Source of the DNA: Auritidibacter sp. Marseille-P8566
GTDB lineage: Bacteria > Bacteroidota > Bacteroidia > Flavobacteriales > Flavobacteriaceae
Assembly (NCBI GenBank): GCA_943325595.2
Contig: CALPQA020000047.1
Span: forward strand, 1 to 9,302
Reading direction: 5' to 3'
DNA length: 9,302 bases
The position numbers and the translations under genes were made by a program. The notes under the pieces are model-generated. The model had not been told where the DNA came from. It worked only from the letters and a program-made list of their open reading frames with translations, and ran no database searches. Below, in pieces: positions 1-6,660 of this stretch; within the stretch, counting starts at the first letter, position 1; each line of letters begins with the position of its first letter.

Positions 1-83
1 AAGTAGGCTTCCATTATTTGGATAAACCTTTGGGAAATACTGGTCATTCCTCTTGTCCCGTTTGGATGCTTAAAGAACTGTAA
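1..83 (+). CDS. 3' end of probable GNAT-family N-acetyltransferase (partial)
   Basis: Only the last 26 codons are present; the first complete codon begins at base 3 and the TAA stop is 81-83. The tail reads GFHYLDKPLGNTGHSSC followed by PVWMLKEL. A 'GF..L..PxGxTGH..C..WML' ending is one I associate with small GNAT acetyltransferases of Bacteroidota, where the last beta strands carry this sequence, but the acetyl-CoA binding loop lies outside the window. The stop is six bases before the ATG of prmC, so the two genes are probably co-transcribed. The family call rests on the short C-terminus alone. Confidence 0.5.
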   Translation, partial: VGFHYLDKPLGNTGHSSCPVWMLKEL

Positions 84-89
84 GGTAAT

Positions 90-959
90 ATGGATATAAA
101 TTCTATAAAAATCAAGGAATATAAAGCCAAATTTATCGCTGAACTGCTATCGATTTATGATGAAATGGAAGCGGAAAGTTTCTTCTATTTAATTCTTGAA
201 AACCAAAGACAATTACGAAGAATTGATTTGGCATTGAACCTAGAGTTACAATTTTCTGGAGATGAAATTCTGATTTGGGAGGCTATTTTAGAAAAGCTAC
301 AACACGAAATTCCGATTCAATACATATTAGGAACAACGTATTTTTATGGCTTAGAATTTAATGTCAATGAAAATGTATTAATTCCAAGACCTGAAACGGA
401 AGAGTTAGTGGAACTGATTATTAAATCTAATTTAAAGACACCCAAATTCAACAATTTAAAGATATTGGATATTGGGACGGGAAGTGGTTGTATTGCAATT
501 TCACTGGCAAAAAACATTCCAGATGCCCAAGTTTTTGCAATTGATGTTTCCGAAAAAGCATTGGCTACAGCCAAAGAAAATGCAGTTTTAAATAAGGTTT
601 CAGTTACTTTTTTTCAAAAAAATATTCTTGAAACTTCTGATTTAGAGCAACAATTTGATATTATTGTTTCGAATCCACCGTATGTTCGTAATTTGGAAAA
701 AGCAGAAATCAAACGAAATGTTTTAGAAAATGAACCGCATTTGGCGTTGTTTGTGGAAGATAATGATGCTTTACTTTTTTACAGAAAAATAGCAGATTTA
801 GCAACAAGAAGTCTTTCTCCCGAAGGAAAATTATTCTTTGAAATCAATCAATATCTTGGAAAAGAAACGGTTGAATTGTTAGAAAAAATGAATTTTAAAA
901 ACACTGCACTTCATAAAGATATCTATGGAAATGACAGAATGATTGCCTGTAATCTCTAG
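90..959 (+). CDS. prmC: Peptide chain release factor N5-glutamine methyltransferase PrmC (HemK)
   Basis: PrmC transfers a methyl group from S-adenosylmethionine to the glutamine of the GGQ motif in release factors RF1 and RF2, in the cytoplasm, which makes termination efficient. The 289-aa protein has the usual family length. It has an N-terminal helical release-factor-binding domain (about 1-75), the conserved linker PIQYILGTTYFYGLEF with IPRPETEEL (about 75-106), the SAM-binding motif ILDIGTGSGCIAISLA (125-140), the acidic motif II FAIDVS (149-154), and the catalytic NPPY at 195-198 that holds the glutamine amide. The ATG at 90 is the first start after the preceding stop and gives a full N-terminal domain. 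The gene follows the GNAT tail by six bases and converges with the permease gene, leaving 3 bp between the two stops. No terminator fits in that gap, so the transcripts may overlap. Identification is firm. Confidence 0.96.
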   Translation: MDINSIKIKEYKAKFIAELLSIYDEMEAESFFYLILENQRQLRRIDLALNLELQFSGDEILIWEAILEKLQHEIPIQYILGTTYFYGLEFNVNENVLIPRPETEELVELIIKSNLKTPKFNNLKILDIGTGSGCIAISLAKNIPDAQVFAIDVSEKALATAKENAVLNKVSVTFFQKNILETSDLEQQFDIIVSNPPYVRNLEKAEIKRNVLENEPHLALFVEDNDALLFYRKIADLATRSLSPEGKLFFEINQYLGKETVELLEKMNFKNTALHKDIYGNDRMIACNL

Positions 960-962
960 TTC

Positions 963-2204
963 TTATTCGTAACGTAAGGCTTCTATTGGATCTAGTTTTG
1001 ATGCTTTTAAAGCGGGATAAGACCCCGAAACTACTGCAACTAAAAAAGTGGTAATCACCGCAGCTATAACTGCGCTCCAAGGAATTACAAAACTAAAATC
1101 GATGGCTGAAGAAATGCCATATCCTATTAATATTCCAAAAATAATTCCAACCAATCCACCCAATTGCCCAATGATTAGAGTTTCAATAAAAAACTGAAAA
1201 GCGATGGTACTTCTTTTGGCTCCAAGAGCTTTTCGGATGCCAATTTCTCGGGTTCTCTCGGTTACCGAAACCAACATAATATTCATTAACGCAATCGAAG
1301 ATCCAAAAATGGTGATGATTCCAATTATCCAAGCTGAGGCACTCAAAACATCCGTAATTTCTGAAATACGATTAATTAAATCATCACTTCTAGAAACCCC
1401 AAAATTATTTTCTTGAACGGGGTTTAATTTCCGAACCCTACGCATCGAATTATTTGCATAATCAACGGCTTCGTCTAACAATGCTTCTTTTGCCACCATG
1501 ACACTCATCGTATAATTGATGTTAGGGGCAGTAAATAAAGAGCGAGCCACCTGAATCGGAATTAAAACACGCAAATCTTGACTGTTTCCAAACGTGGATC
1601 CTTTTTCTTTTAAAACACCAATAACTCTAAATTTTGCACCGCGAACCGAAATAACTTTGTCAATAGGATTCACATCTTTTAGTAAGCCTTTTTCAAAATC
1701 GGAACCTACTACACAAACATAGGCGTTGTTGTCAATATCAAAACCAGTAAAATTTCTACCCAATGTTGTTTCCAAGCCTGAATTGTTTAGAAAATGTTCA
1801 TCAACACCTACAATTGAAATCTCAGGATCTGTTTTTTTTGATTCAAATTTTACTTCTGCATTTGAAGTTGCTGTAAAAGATAGTGATGTTTCTGTAAAAG
1901 GATAAGTGTAATTTTCTTTGAAAGCTTTTGCTTCAGGGTAAGAAATTATTGGGTTTACTTTGTCAACATCTCCGCCGCCGCGTCTTCTGGTGCTTGTTTC
2001 ATATTGGCTAATATTAAAAGTATTAGAACCCATCGAAGCAAAATTGGTAGACAAAGTGTTTTTAAGTGCCGAAACTACAGTAAGAATTCCAACCAAAGCG
2101 GTAATTCCAATTGCAATAATTAAAATAGTAAGAATTGTTCTCAATAATTGTGTTTTGATTGAGCCAAGTGCAATGCGTATATTCTCCTTTAGTAGTTTAA
2201 ACAT
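963..2204 (-). CDS. MacB/FtsX-family ABC transporter permease
   Basis: This is an inner-membrane permease subunit of the MacB/LolC type (413 aa), a family that uses ATP hydrolysis by a partner protein to move or release substrates on the periplasmic side. One membrane helix lies near the N-terminus (about 22-46, rich in I, L, A, T and V), followed by a large periplasmic MacB_PCD-like domain (about 50-280). Three C-terminal helices form the FtsX domain (about 288-312, 338-364 and 376-396). The cytoplasmic coupling segment TERTREIGIRKALGAK (315-330) and the ending YPALKASKLDPIEALRYE are hallmarks of the family. No ATP-binding subunit is adjacent: one neighbour is prmC (convergent) and the other is hisS (divergent). 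The ATPase must be encoded elsewhere or shared. The substrate (peptide, lipoprotein or macrolide) cannot be read from the sequence. The ATG at 2204 matches the usual MFKLLKENIRIAL start. Confidence 0.9.
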   Translation of the reverse strand: MFKLLKENIRIALGSIKTQLLRTILTILIIAIGITALVGILTVVSALKNTLSTNFASMGSNTFNISQYETSTRRRGGGDVDKVNPIISYPEAKAFKENYTYPFTETSLSFTATSNAEVKFESKKTDPEISIVGVDEHFLNNSGLETTLGRNFTGFDIDNNAYVCVVGSDFEKGLLKDVNPIDKVISVRGAKFRVIGVLKEKGSTFGNSQDLRVLIPIQVARSLFTAPNINYTMSVMVAKEALLDEAVDYANNSMRRVRKLNPVQENNFGVSRSDDLINRISEITDVLSASAWIIGIITIFGSSIALMNIMLVSVTERTREIGIRKALGAKRSTIAFQFFIETLIIGQLGGLVGIIFGILIGYGISSAIDFSFVIPWSAVIAAVITTFLVAVVSGSYPALKASKLDPIEALRYE

Positions 2205-2281
2205 CTTTTATAATTTGTCACGAAAATACGCTTTTTGTTACAAGTTTACTTTATGAAGAAGGATTATTTAGTATAAAAATA

Positions 2282-2397
2282 AGATATTTGCAGAAGGAAA
2301 TCTAAGACTTACGAATTTAGAGGTTGGGTTTTCTGAAGTAATTAGGTCTTAGATTGGTAAATATCTAAAACCTGCGAACAAAAATCTGCAAATTAAA
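2282..2397 (+). promoter_or_regulatory. Candidate structured leader or operator region upstream of hisS
   Basis: The 193-bp divergent intergenic region contains unusually good inverted repeats. AATCTAAGAC (2299-2308) pairs perfectly with GTCTTAGATT (2346-2355), and three more pairs including one G-U extend it inward. AGATATTT (2282-2289) pairs with AAATATCT (2359-2366) and encloses the first stem. Overlapping the left arm of the outer helix, ATTTGCAG (2286-2293) pairs perfectly with CTGCAAAT (2386-2393), which lies 5-12 bases before the hisS start codon. The second and third helices cannot form together, so a switch is conceivable. No confident Bacteroidota promoter was found, so the transcription start, and hence how much of this is in RNA, is unknown. 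The repeats could instead be DNA operators serving either divergent gene. Confidence 0.4.
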
Positions 2398-3768
2398 ATG
2401 GCTCAAAAACCAAGTATTCCTAAAGGCACGCGCGACTTTTCACCAAGTGAAGTGGCTAAACGTCAGTATATTATTTCAATAATAAAAAACAATTTTGAAA
2501 AATTCGGTTTTCAACCTATTGAAACTCCGTCTTTTGAAAATTCGGAAACCCTTATGGGAAAATATGGGGAAGAAGGAGACCGATTGATATTCAAGATTTT
2601 GAATTCAGGTGATTATTTGGCGAAAGCCGATGATAAAGCATTGCAAAACAAAGAAAGTAACAAATTAACCTCAAGCATTTCCGAGAAAGCACTTCGTTAC
2701 GATTTGACCGTTCCCTTTGCAAGATATGTCGTGCAACACCAAAACGACATTGAATTTCCATTTAAAAGATACCAAATCCAACCTGTTTGGAGAGCCGATC
2801 GTCCGCAAAAAGGGCGTTTCAGAGAATTTTTTCAATGTGATGCCGATGTAGTTGGTTCAAAATCACTGTGGCAAGAAGTAGAATTGGTACAATTATATGA
2901 CGCCGTTTTTACCGATTTAGGTTTAAAAGGAGTTACCATTAAAATTAACAACAGAAAAATATTGTCAGGAATTGCTGAGGTTATTGGCGCTTCTGATAAG
3001 TTAATTGATTTTACAGTTGCTCTAGACAAATTAGATAAAATAGGGGAGTACGGCGTGAAATCAGAAATGATTGAAAAAGGAATTTCAGCCGAAGCCATCC
3101 AAAAAGTACAGCCATTGTTCAATTTCACGGGAACCATTTCTGAGAAAATCGAAAAATTAGCAGATCTTTTAGCATCTTCCAATGAAGGAATGAAAGGCGT
3201 AGAAGAACTGCAGTTTATTTGTAATACCGTTTCAAAATTATGTTTAACCACTGCAATTCTAGATTTGGATGTTACGCTGGCTCGCGGTTTGAATTATTAT
3301 ACAGGCGCTATTTTTGAAGTTGCTCCTCCAAAATCCGTTGCGATGGGTTCTATCGGTGGTGGCGGAAGATATGATGATTTGACCGGGATTTTTGGACTGA
3401 AAGACATGAGTGGAGTAGGAATTTCGTTTGGACTCGATCGGATTTATTTGGTTGTAGAAGAACTGGATTTGTTTCCCGTTACTGTAACTTCCACTACAAA
3501 AGCGTTGTTCATTAATTATGGCGAAAAAGAAGCCTTTTATTCTATGAAAGCGATTAAAGAATTGCGAAACTTTGGCATAAAAGTAGAATTGTACCCCGAC
3601 GCCGTAAAAGTGGGAAAACAATTCATGCACGCCGACAAACGCGCCATTCCATTTGCAATAATAGTTGGTGAAACTGAAATGAACGAGGGGAAATTTGCAT
3701 TGAAGAATCTTATTTCTGGTGAACAAGTTACGTTGGATTTTGAAGAATTGAAAAATGCCCTTGTTTAA
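2398..3768 (+). CDS. hisS: Histidyl-tRNA synthetase
   Basis: This cytoplasmic class II aminoacyl-tRNA synthetase charges tRNA-His with histidine using ATP. The 456-aa protein opens with the family signature [11 protein letters not shown] (8-18) and [13 protein letters not shown] (43-55, motif 1 region). Motif 2 is [19 protein letters not shown] (122-140), followed by [10 protein letters not shown] (141-150). The histidine-specific motif ARGLNYYTG lies at 295-303, with R296 the expected catalytic arginine. The glycine-rich segment [12 protein letters not shown] (317-328) precedes motif 3, [14 protein letters not shown] (339-352). An alpha/beta anticodon-binding domain fills about 366-456. The protein is a little longer than the roughly 420-430 aa bacterial norm; the extra length appears to be in the motif 1-2 linker around [15 protein letters not shown] (76-90), a feature I recall from Bacteroidota enzymes. 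All key residues are present. The gene is divergent from the permease gene and followed after 73 bp by the hydrolase gene, which has its own promoter. Confidence 0.97.
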   Translation: MAQKPSIPKGTRDFSPSEVAKRQYIISIIKNNFEKFGFQPIETPSFENSETLMGKYGEEGDRLIFKILNSGDYLAKADDKALQNKESNKLTSSISEKALRYDLTVPFARYVVQHQNDIEFPFKRYQIQPVWRADRPQKGRFREFFQCDADVVGSKSLWQEVELVQLYDAVFTDLGLKGVTIKINNRKILSGIAEVIGASDKLIDFTVALDKLDKIGEYGVKSEMIEKGISAEAIQKVQPLFNFTGTISEKIEKLADLLASSNEGMKGVEELQFICNTVSKLCLTTAILDLDVTLARGLNYYTGAIFEVAPPKSVAMGSIGGGGRYDDLTGIFGLKDMSGVGISFGLDRIYLVVEELDLFPVTVTSTTKALFINYGEKEAFYSMKAIKELRNFGIKVELYPDAVKVGKQFMHADKRAIPFAIIVGETEMNEGKFALKNLISGEQVTLDFEELKNALV

Positions 3769-3791
3769 ATAGCAAACGCAATTACAATTAG

Positions 3792-3821
3792 TTGCAAATT
3801 GAAATTATTTTCCTACTTTTA
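3792..3821 (+). promoter_or_regulatory. Bacteroidota-type promoter for the lipoprotein hydrolase
   Basis: TTG (3792-3794), a 19-base spacer, then TACTTTTA (3814-3821) fits the Bacteroidota -33/-7 pattern TTG-N(about 19)-TAnnTTTG with a single mismatch at the last base. Transcription would start near 3827-3829. That would place the ATG at 3830 at the very 5' end of the RNA and leave a leader of about 13 bases before the ATG at 3842, which favours 3842 as the start codon. Confidence 0.5.
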
Positions 3822-3841
3822 GCATTCAAATGCTATTATCT

Positions 3842-4891
3842 ATGAAAAACACATTCAAAAAAATCGGTTTTGTACTTGCAATTGCAACTGTACTATTTTC
3901 TTGCAACCAAAAAGCAACCACCGAAAACCCCTCTGAATATTTCACAAATACAGAGAAAGGCGTTCAAAATGGAGGCGTAAAAATGATTACAATTACCACT
4001 CCAAAAGGTAAATTTAATGTTTGGACAAAGAAAATCGGAAACAATCCAAAGATGAAAATCCTTCTGCTTAACGGTGGGCCAGGAGCAACACACGAATATT
4101 TTGAGTGCTTTGAAAGTTTCTTGCCTAAAGAAGGCGTAGAATTTATTTATTACGACCAGTTGGGTTGCGGAAATTCAGACAATCCAAAAGACACTACCAT
4201 GTGGGATTTGCCTCGCTATGTCGAAGAAGTGGAGCAAGTCCGCATAGGATTAGGTCTCAACAAAGACAACTTTTACTTGCTCGGACATTCTTGGGGTGGA
4301 ATTCTCGCCATGGATTATGCAGTGAAATACCAAGATAATTTGAAAGGATTAATCATTTCGAACATGATGTCGAGCATTCCATTGTACGGAAAATATGCCG
4401 ATGACGTACTTTCAAAACAAATGAAACCCGAGGTTTTAAAAGAAATTCGCGACCTAGAAGCTAAGAAAGATTTCGCAAATCCGCGTTACATGGAATTGCT
4501 GATGCCTAATTTTTACGTAGAACACATTTGTAGAATCCCATTAGACCAATGGCCAGAACCTGTAAACCGTTCTTTCGCAAAAATGAACCAATCGTTATAT
4601 GTAACCATGCAAGGCCCAAGCGAGTTTGGCGTTTCAGGAAAACTAGAAAAATGGGACCGCTCGATGGACCTAAAAAACATCAAAACCCCAACGTTAGTAA
4701 TCGGAGCTAAAAACGACACAATGGATCCTGCACACATGCAATGGATGTCGGCACAATTCCCAAATGGCAGCTATTTGTTTTGTCCCAACGGAAGCCACAT
4801 GGCACTTTATGACGACCAAGACGCCTACATGAACGGACTAATTAAGTTTGTAAAAGGCGTAAACGACGGCAAAAAGAAAGCCATTTTATAG
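3842..4891 (+). CDS. Lipoprotein alpha/beta hydrolase, proline iminopeptidase type (S33)
   Basis: This is a predicted envelope lipoprotein that would cleave N-terminal proline (or a related amide or ester) from short peptides. I take the ATG at 3842 (349 aa, starting MKNTFKK) over the in-frame ATG at 3830 because of the promoter position and the charged signal-peptide start. The signal peptide ends in the lipobox LFSC, with the lipidated cysteine at residue 21. Numbered from 3842, the oxyanion-loop motif is NGGPGATHEY (77-86), then YYDQLGCGNSD (103-113). The nucleophile elbow is GHSWGG with Ser150, the acid is in IGAKNDTMDP (Asp292), and the histidine is in NGSHMALYDD (His319). A helical cap lies between about 185 and 265. 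The first residue of the usual HGGPG motif is Asn here. The gene stands alone between its own promoter and a strong terminator. The fold and triad are clear; the substrate is inferred from the family. Confidence 0.85.
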   Translation: MKNTFKKIGFVLAIATVLFSCNQKATTENPSEYFTNTEKGVQNGGVKMITITTPKGKFNVWTKKIGNNPKMKILLLNGGPGATHEYFECFESFLPKEGVEFIYYDQLGCGNSDNPKDTTMWDLPRYVEEVEQVRIGLGLNKDNFYLLGHSWGGILAMDYAVKYQDNLKGLIISNMMSSIPLYGKYADDVLSKQMKPEVLKEIRDLEAKKDFANPRYMELLMPNFYVEHICRIPLDQWPEPVNRSFAKMNQSLYVTMQGPSEFGVSGKLEKWDRSMDLKNIKTPTLVIGAKNDTMDPAHMQWMSAQFPNGSYLFCPNGSHMALYDDQDAYMNGLIKFVKGVNDGKKKAIL

Positions 4892-4910
4892 CCCTTCCCA
4901 TACAGTATTC

Positions 4911-4945
4911 AAAGCCTTTAACGCATTTTCGTTAAAGGTTTTTTT
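4911..4945 (+). terminator. Rho-independent terminator of the hydrolase gene
   Basis: A perfect 9-bp stem, CCTTTAACG (4915-4923) and CGTTAAAGG (4930-4938), encloses the six-base loop CATTTT and is followed by seven T (4939-4945). AAAG upstream can pair with the start of the T run to lengthen the helix. It begins 20 bases after the TAG stop and ends just before the repeat element at 4950. Confidence 0.92.
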
Positions 4946-4949
4946 ATTT

Positions 4950-5052
4950 GGGCATGCCCCTCCGTAAAAACTTCGGGTCAGGCTGTGCGCTGCAATCTCT
5001 GTTCCACTGCGTTCCACAGAGGATTTCCACTGCCATCCTTCATGCGGGCTCC
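4950..5052 (+). repeat. Flavobacterial intergenic repeat element, copy A
   Basis: A GC-richer island in AT-rich intergenic DNA, with no open reading frame of note. It starts GGGCATGCCCC and ends CATGCGGGCTCC, and GCATG (4952-4956) can pair with CATGC (5041-5045) to close it. Inside is GGGTCAGGCTGTGCGCT (4975-4991), then a hairpin formed by AATCTCTGT (4994-5002) and ACAGAGGATT (5016-5025, one bulge), then CACTGCCATCCTTCATGC. It matches copy B (6661-6800, opposite strand) in all these blocks. From memory, similar GGGTCGGGCT...CGCT...ATCCCT(A/C)ACGC elements are scattered between genes in Flavobacterium genomes; I know no established function. Not coding and not a tRNA. Confidence 0.72.
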
Positions 5053-5073
5053 AATTTATGATTTATGATTTTT

Positions 5074-5188
5074 CGAATAACCAAATCAACGCATAACCGA
5101 ATCAACCCTAAGTTAATCTGAATTCAACCTATGATTTGTCAATCTGAATTTATTTCAGATTCTTTTAGATGCTGAAACAAGTTCAGCA
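5074..5188 (-). repeat. Left arm modules of composite inverted repeat
   Basis: Read on the minus strand, away from the LamG gene, this holds three modules that recur in the same order at 6493-6622 on the plus strand. Module 1 is GCTGAACTTGTT..CAG..CATC (5187-5168), itself part of a 7-bp hairpin TGCTGAA/TTCAGCA (5170-5188). Module 2 is a 24-base block (5161-5138) with the 8-bp hairpin AATCTGAA/TTCAGATT, 23 of 24 bases identical to the other arm. Module 3 is a 28-base block ending GATTTGGTTATTCG (5101-5074), 24 of 28 identical. Copy A of the intergenic element follows outward. AATCTGAATT occurs twice in the plus strand here (5115-5124 and 5141-5150). Confidence 0.7.
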
Positions 5189-5232
5189 AGAGTAGTGCAT
5201 TTCTTTATTAAATTTCACAATTTATTATTACA

Positions 5233-5255
5233 TCTACGCGAAGGGATTCGCGAGA
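5233..5255. other. GC-rich hairpin just downstream of the LamG gene
   Basis: CGCGAA (5237-5242), a GGGA loop, and TTCGCG (5247-5252) form a perfect 6-bp stem. TCT/AGA adds three more pairs outside a bulged A. It lies about 20 bases beyond the stop of the LamG gene (minus strand). No T run follows on that strand, so it is not a standard intrinsic terminator, but it could protect the mRNA 3' end or be another small intergenic repeat. Confidence 0.45.
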
Positions 5256-5274
5256 AGATTGGAGTTATATAAGT

Positions 5275-6240
5275 TTAATTTTGTTTTAGGATTAATTTAG
5301 TTTGGATTTTTCCTCCAATTATATTTTTTACTAAATAGGAACCCTCTTTTAAATTAGAAATATCAATAATAGTTTCTTCCAAACTCGTTTTCGTTTTCAT
5401 AACTTCTCGCCCTGTTATATCATAAATAATAATTAAACTATTTTCATTGTTATTTTTTGTTGAAATGTGTAATATGTTTTTTGTTGGATTCGGATAAATT
5501 ACAAATGTGTCATCCGTTGTAAAGTCTTCAATTGCTAAAATTTGGCATGAACCTGGTAGATTATATATTTCATTTATTTCAGAAATAGTGAGACTTCTAT
5601 TATAAAATCGAATATCATCAATTTTCCCCATAAAATTATTACCAATATTTATATTCCCTATCGACGGAGAAATTCCAGAACTTTGGCTTAAATCAAAATC
5701 TTTTAAAATATTATCTTCATATAAATACCATTTTTTATCATCATATATAGCTATTAGATTATGCCAATTTGGGTCTATATTTGGTAAGGTTGTAACATGT
5801 GACCAGACACCGGTAGTTTGAGTACCAAATACTGGATAATTGACATCATATAAAGACAAATTATATTCTAGGTTAAAAGTATTTGTTGGATTGTTTTTTT
5901 GAAATAATGTTTCTATATCTCCAGGATTAGGCGAGCCACCTTTAAACCACAAACTGATACTAAACGCTCCTGTTGCAGGAATGTTAAAGTCACTTGAATA
6001 ATTTATGTTTATATAGTTTGTTGAATTTCCTGGGAATTCATAAGCACAGTTTGCAATTCCAAATCTATCAGAAGTTAGAGTTGGTGTACCTACTAAAGTA
6101 CCATTATTGTTTTGTCCACTTAAATCATTTGCATTTCCTCCAAATGTATAATATGCTTTTAGCCCATTTGTTAATTGCCCAAAAGAATTGATAGAGTTCA
6201 GTAAAATAATCAAATTTAGGATTAGCATATTTCTTTTCAT
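5275..6240 (-). CDS. Secreted LamG-like jelly-roll protein with T9SS sorting domain
   Basis: A predicted secreted or cell-surface carbohydrate-binding-like protein of 321 aa. A signal peptide covers about 1-21 (MKRN, hydrophobic core, cut near SFG-Q). A concanavalin A-like LamG/laminin-G_3 domain covers about 24-230. It starts LTNGLKAYYTFGGNANDLSG, has FSISLWFKGG (93-102), NWHNLIAIYDD (158-168) and WYLYEDNIL (171-179), and ends MGKIDDIRFYNRSLTISEI (204-222), the typical closing strand. A type A T9SS C-terminal domain covers about 246-321: FVIYPNPTKNILHIS, YDITGREV, ISNLKEGSYLVK and a final KLILKQN. No catalytic module is present, so binding or adhesion is the likely role; the ligand is unknown. 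The gene looks more AT-rich than hisS or the hydrolase gene and is bracketed by inverted-repeat arms, which hints at a separate history. It has no canonical terminator. Confidence 0.85.
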   Translation of the reverse strand: MKRNMLILNLIILLNSINSFGQLTNGLKAYYTFGGNANDLSGQNNNGTLVGTPTLTSDRFGIANCAYEFPGNSTNYININYSSDFNIPATGAFSISLWFKGGSPNPGDIETLFQKNNPTNTFNLEYNLSLYDVNYPVFGTQTTGVWSHVTTLPNIDPNWHNLIAIYDDKKWYLYEDNILKDFDLSQSSGISPSIGNINIGNNFMGKIDDIRFYNRSLTISEINEIYNLPGSCQILAIEDFTTDDTFVIYPNPTKNILHISTKNNNENSLIIIYDITGREVMKTKTSLEETIIDISNLKEGSYLVKNIIGGKIQTKLILKQN

Positions 6241-6319
6241 ACTTTCTTTTTTTGCGATTTTGGTTTTGAATTACAAATAATTTACATTAGGTCTTTTAAT
6301 GTCAAACTATATTTGTTAC

Positions 6320-6353
6320 CAAATGTAATGTTATTATTCTTACAAAGCATCAA
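6320..6353 (-). promoter_or_regulatory. Candidate promoter of the LamG gene
   Basis: On the minus strand TACATTTG (6327-6320) matches the Bacteroidota -7 consensus TAnnTTTG exactly. Upstream TTG triplets sit at 6345-6343 (15-base spacer, short) and 6353-6351 (23-base spacer, long), so the -33 element is not ideal. Transcription would begin near 6313, giving a leader of roughly 70 bases. Confidence 0.4.
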
Positions 6354-6367
6354 AGAAACTTTTTATT

Positions 6368-6407
6368 TCCTGATTACTTTTTTTACCTACGGGATTGTAA
6401 ATCAGGA
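6368..6407. repeat. 8-bp inverted repeat upstream of the LamG promoter
   Basis: TCCTGATT (6368-6375) and AATCAGGA (6400-6407) are perfect inverted copies separated by 24 bases. They lie just upstream of the candidate LamG promoter. They could be an operator or a chance or degenerate repeat; no known binding motif was recognised. Apart from this and the promoter, 6241-6492 shows nothing else. Confidence 0.3.
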
Positions 6408-6492
6408 TAGTTTTGCTGCTAAAATACCTAATTCTTCTTGATGAAATTTGTGCTAGTTTAAAATAATAAGCGACATCTGAGCTAATTTTAAA

Positions 6493-6622
6493 GCTGAACT
6501 TGTTACAGGGCATCATAAGGAAGATGAAAATGGAATCTGAAATGAATTCAGATTGACACTACACGATTTTTTGGTTTTTGTAAGGGAAGGATTGTTTGGT
6601 TATTTGTGGATTTGGTTATTCG
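6493..6622 (+). repeat. Right arm modules of composite inverted repeat
   Basis: The plus strand repeats, in order, the three modules seen on the minus strand of the left arm. Module 1 is GCTGAACTTGTT at 6493 continuing to CATC at 6514, with one mismatch and a two-base insertion. Module 2 is the 24-base AATCTGAA...TTCAGATT block at 6534-6557. Module 3 is the 28-base block at 6595-6622. The gap between modules 2 and 3 is nearly the same in both arms (36 and 37 bases). Copy B of the intergenic element follows outward. Confidence 0.7.
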
Positions 6623-6660
6623 GGTAAATCTAATAGTCTAATAATCTAAGTGGTCTAAAA

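Noticed and set aside
2206..2290. Promoters for the permease (TAAACTTG, minus) and hisS (GATATTTG, plus)
   Set aside because: Each -7 candidate has a mismatch and neither has a TTG at the expected distance, so no promoter was called.
2832..3726. Two long minus-strand open frames (139 and 155 codons) inside hisS
   Set aside because: Antisense shadows of a firmly identified gene; no start region and no plausible protein features.
6383..6407. Segment ACCTACGGGATTGTAAATC, faintly like a tRNA T-arm
   Set aside because: No acceptor, D or anticodon arms can be built around it and it lacks the TTCGA loop; only a short inverted repeat is supported.
5190..6490. A transposon or insertion sequence carrying the LamG gene
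   Set aside because: No transposase or integrase is encoded between the arms, the arms are only about 75-95% alike in blocks, and no target-site duplication was evident. Kept only as a hypothesis under findings.
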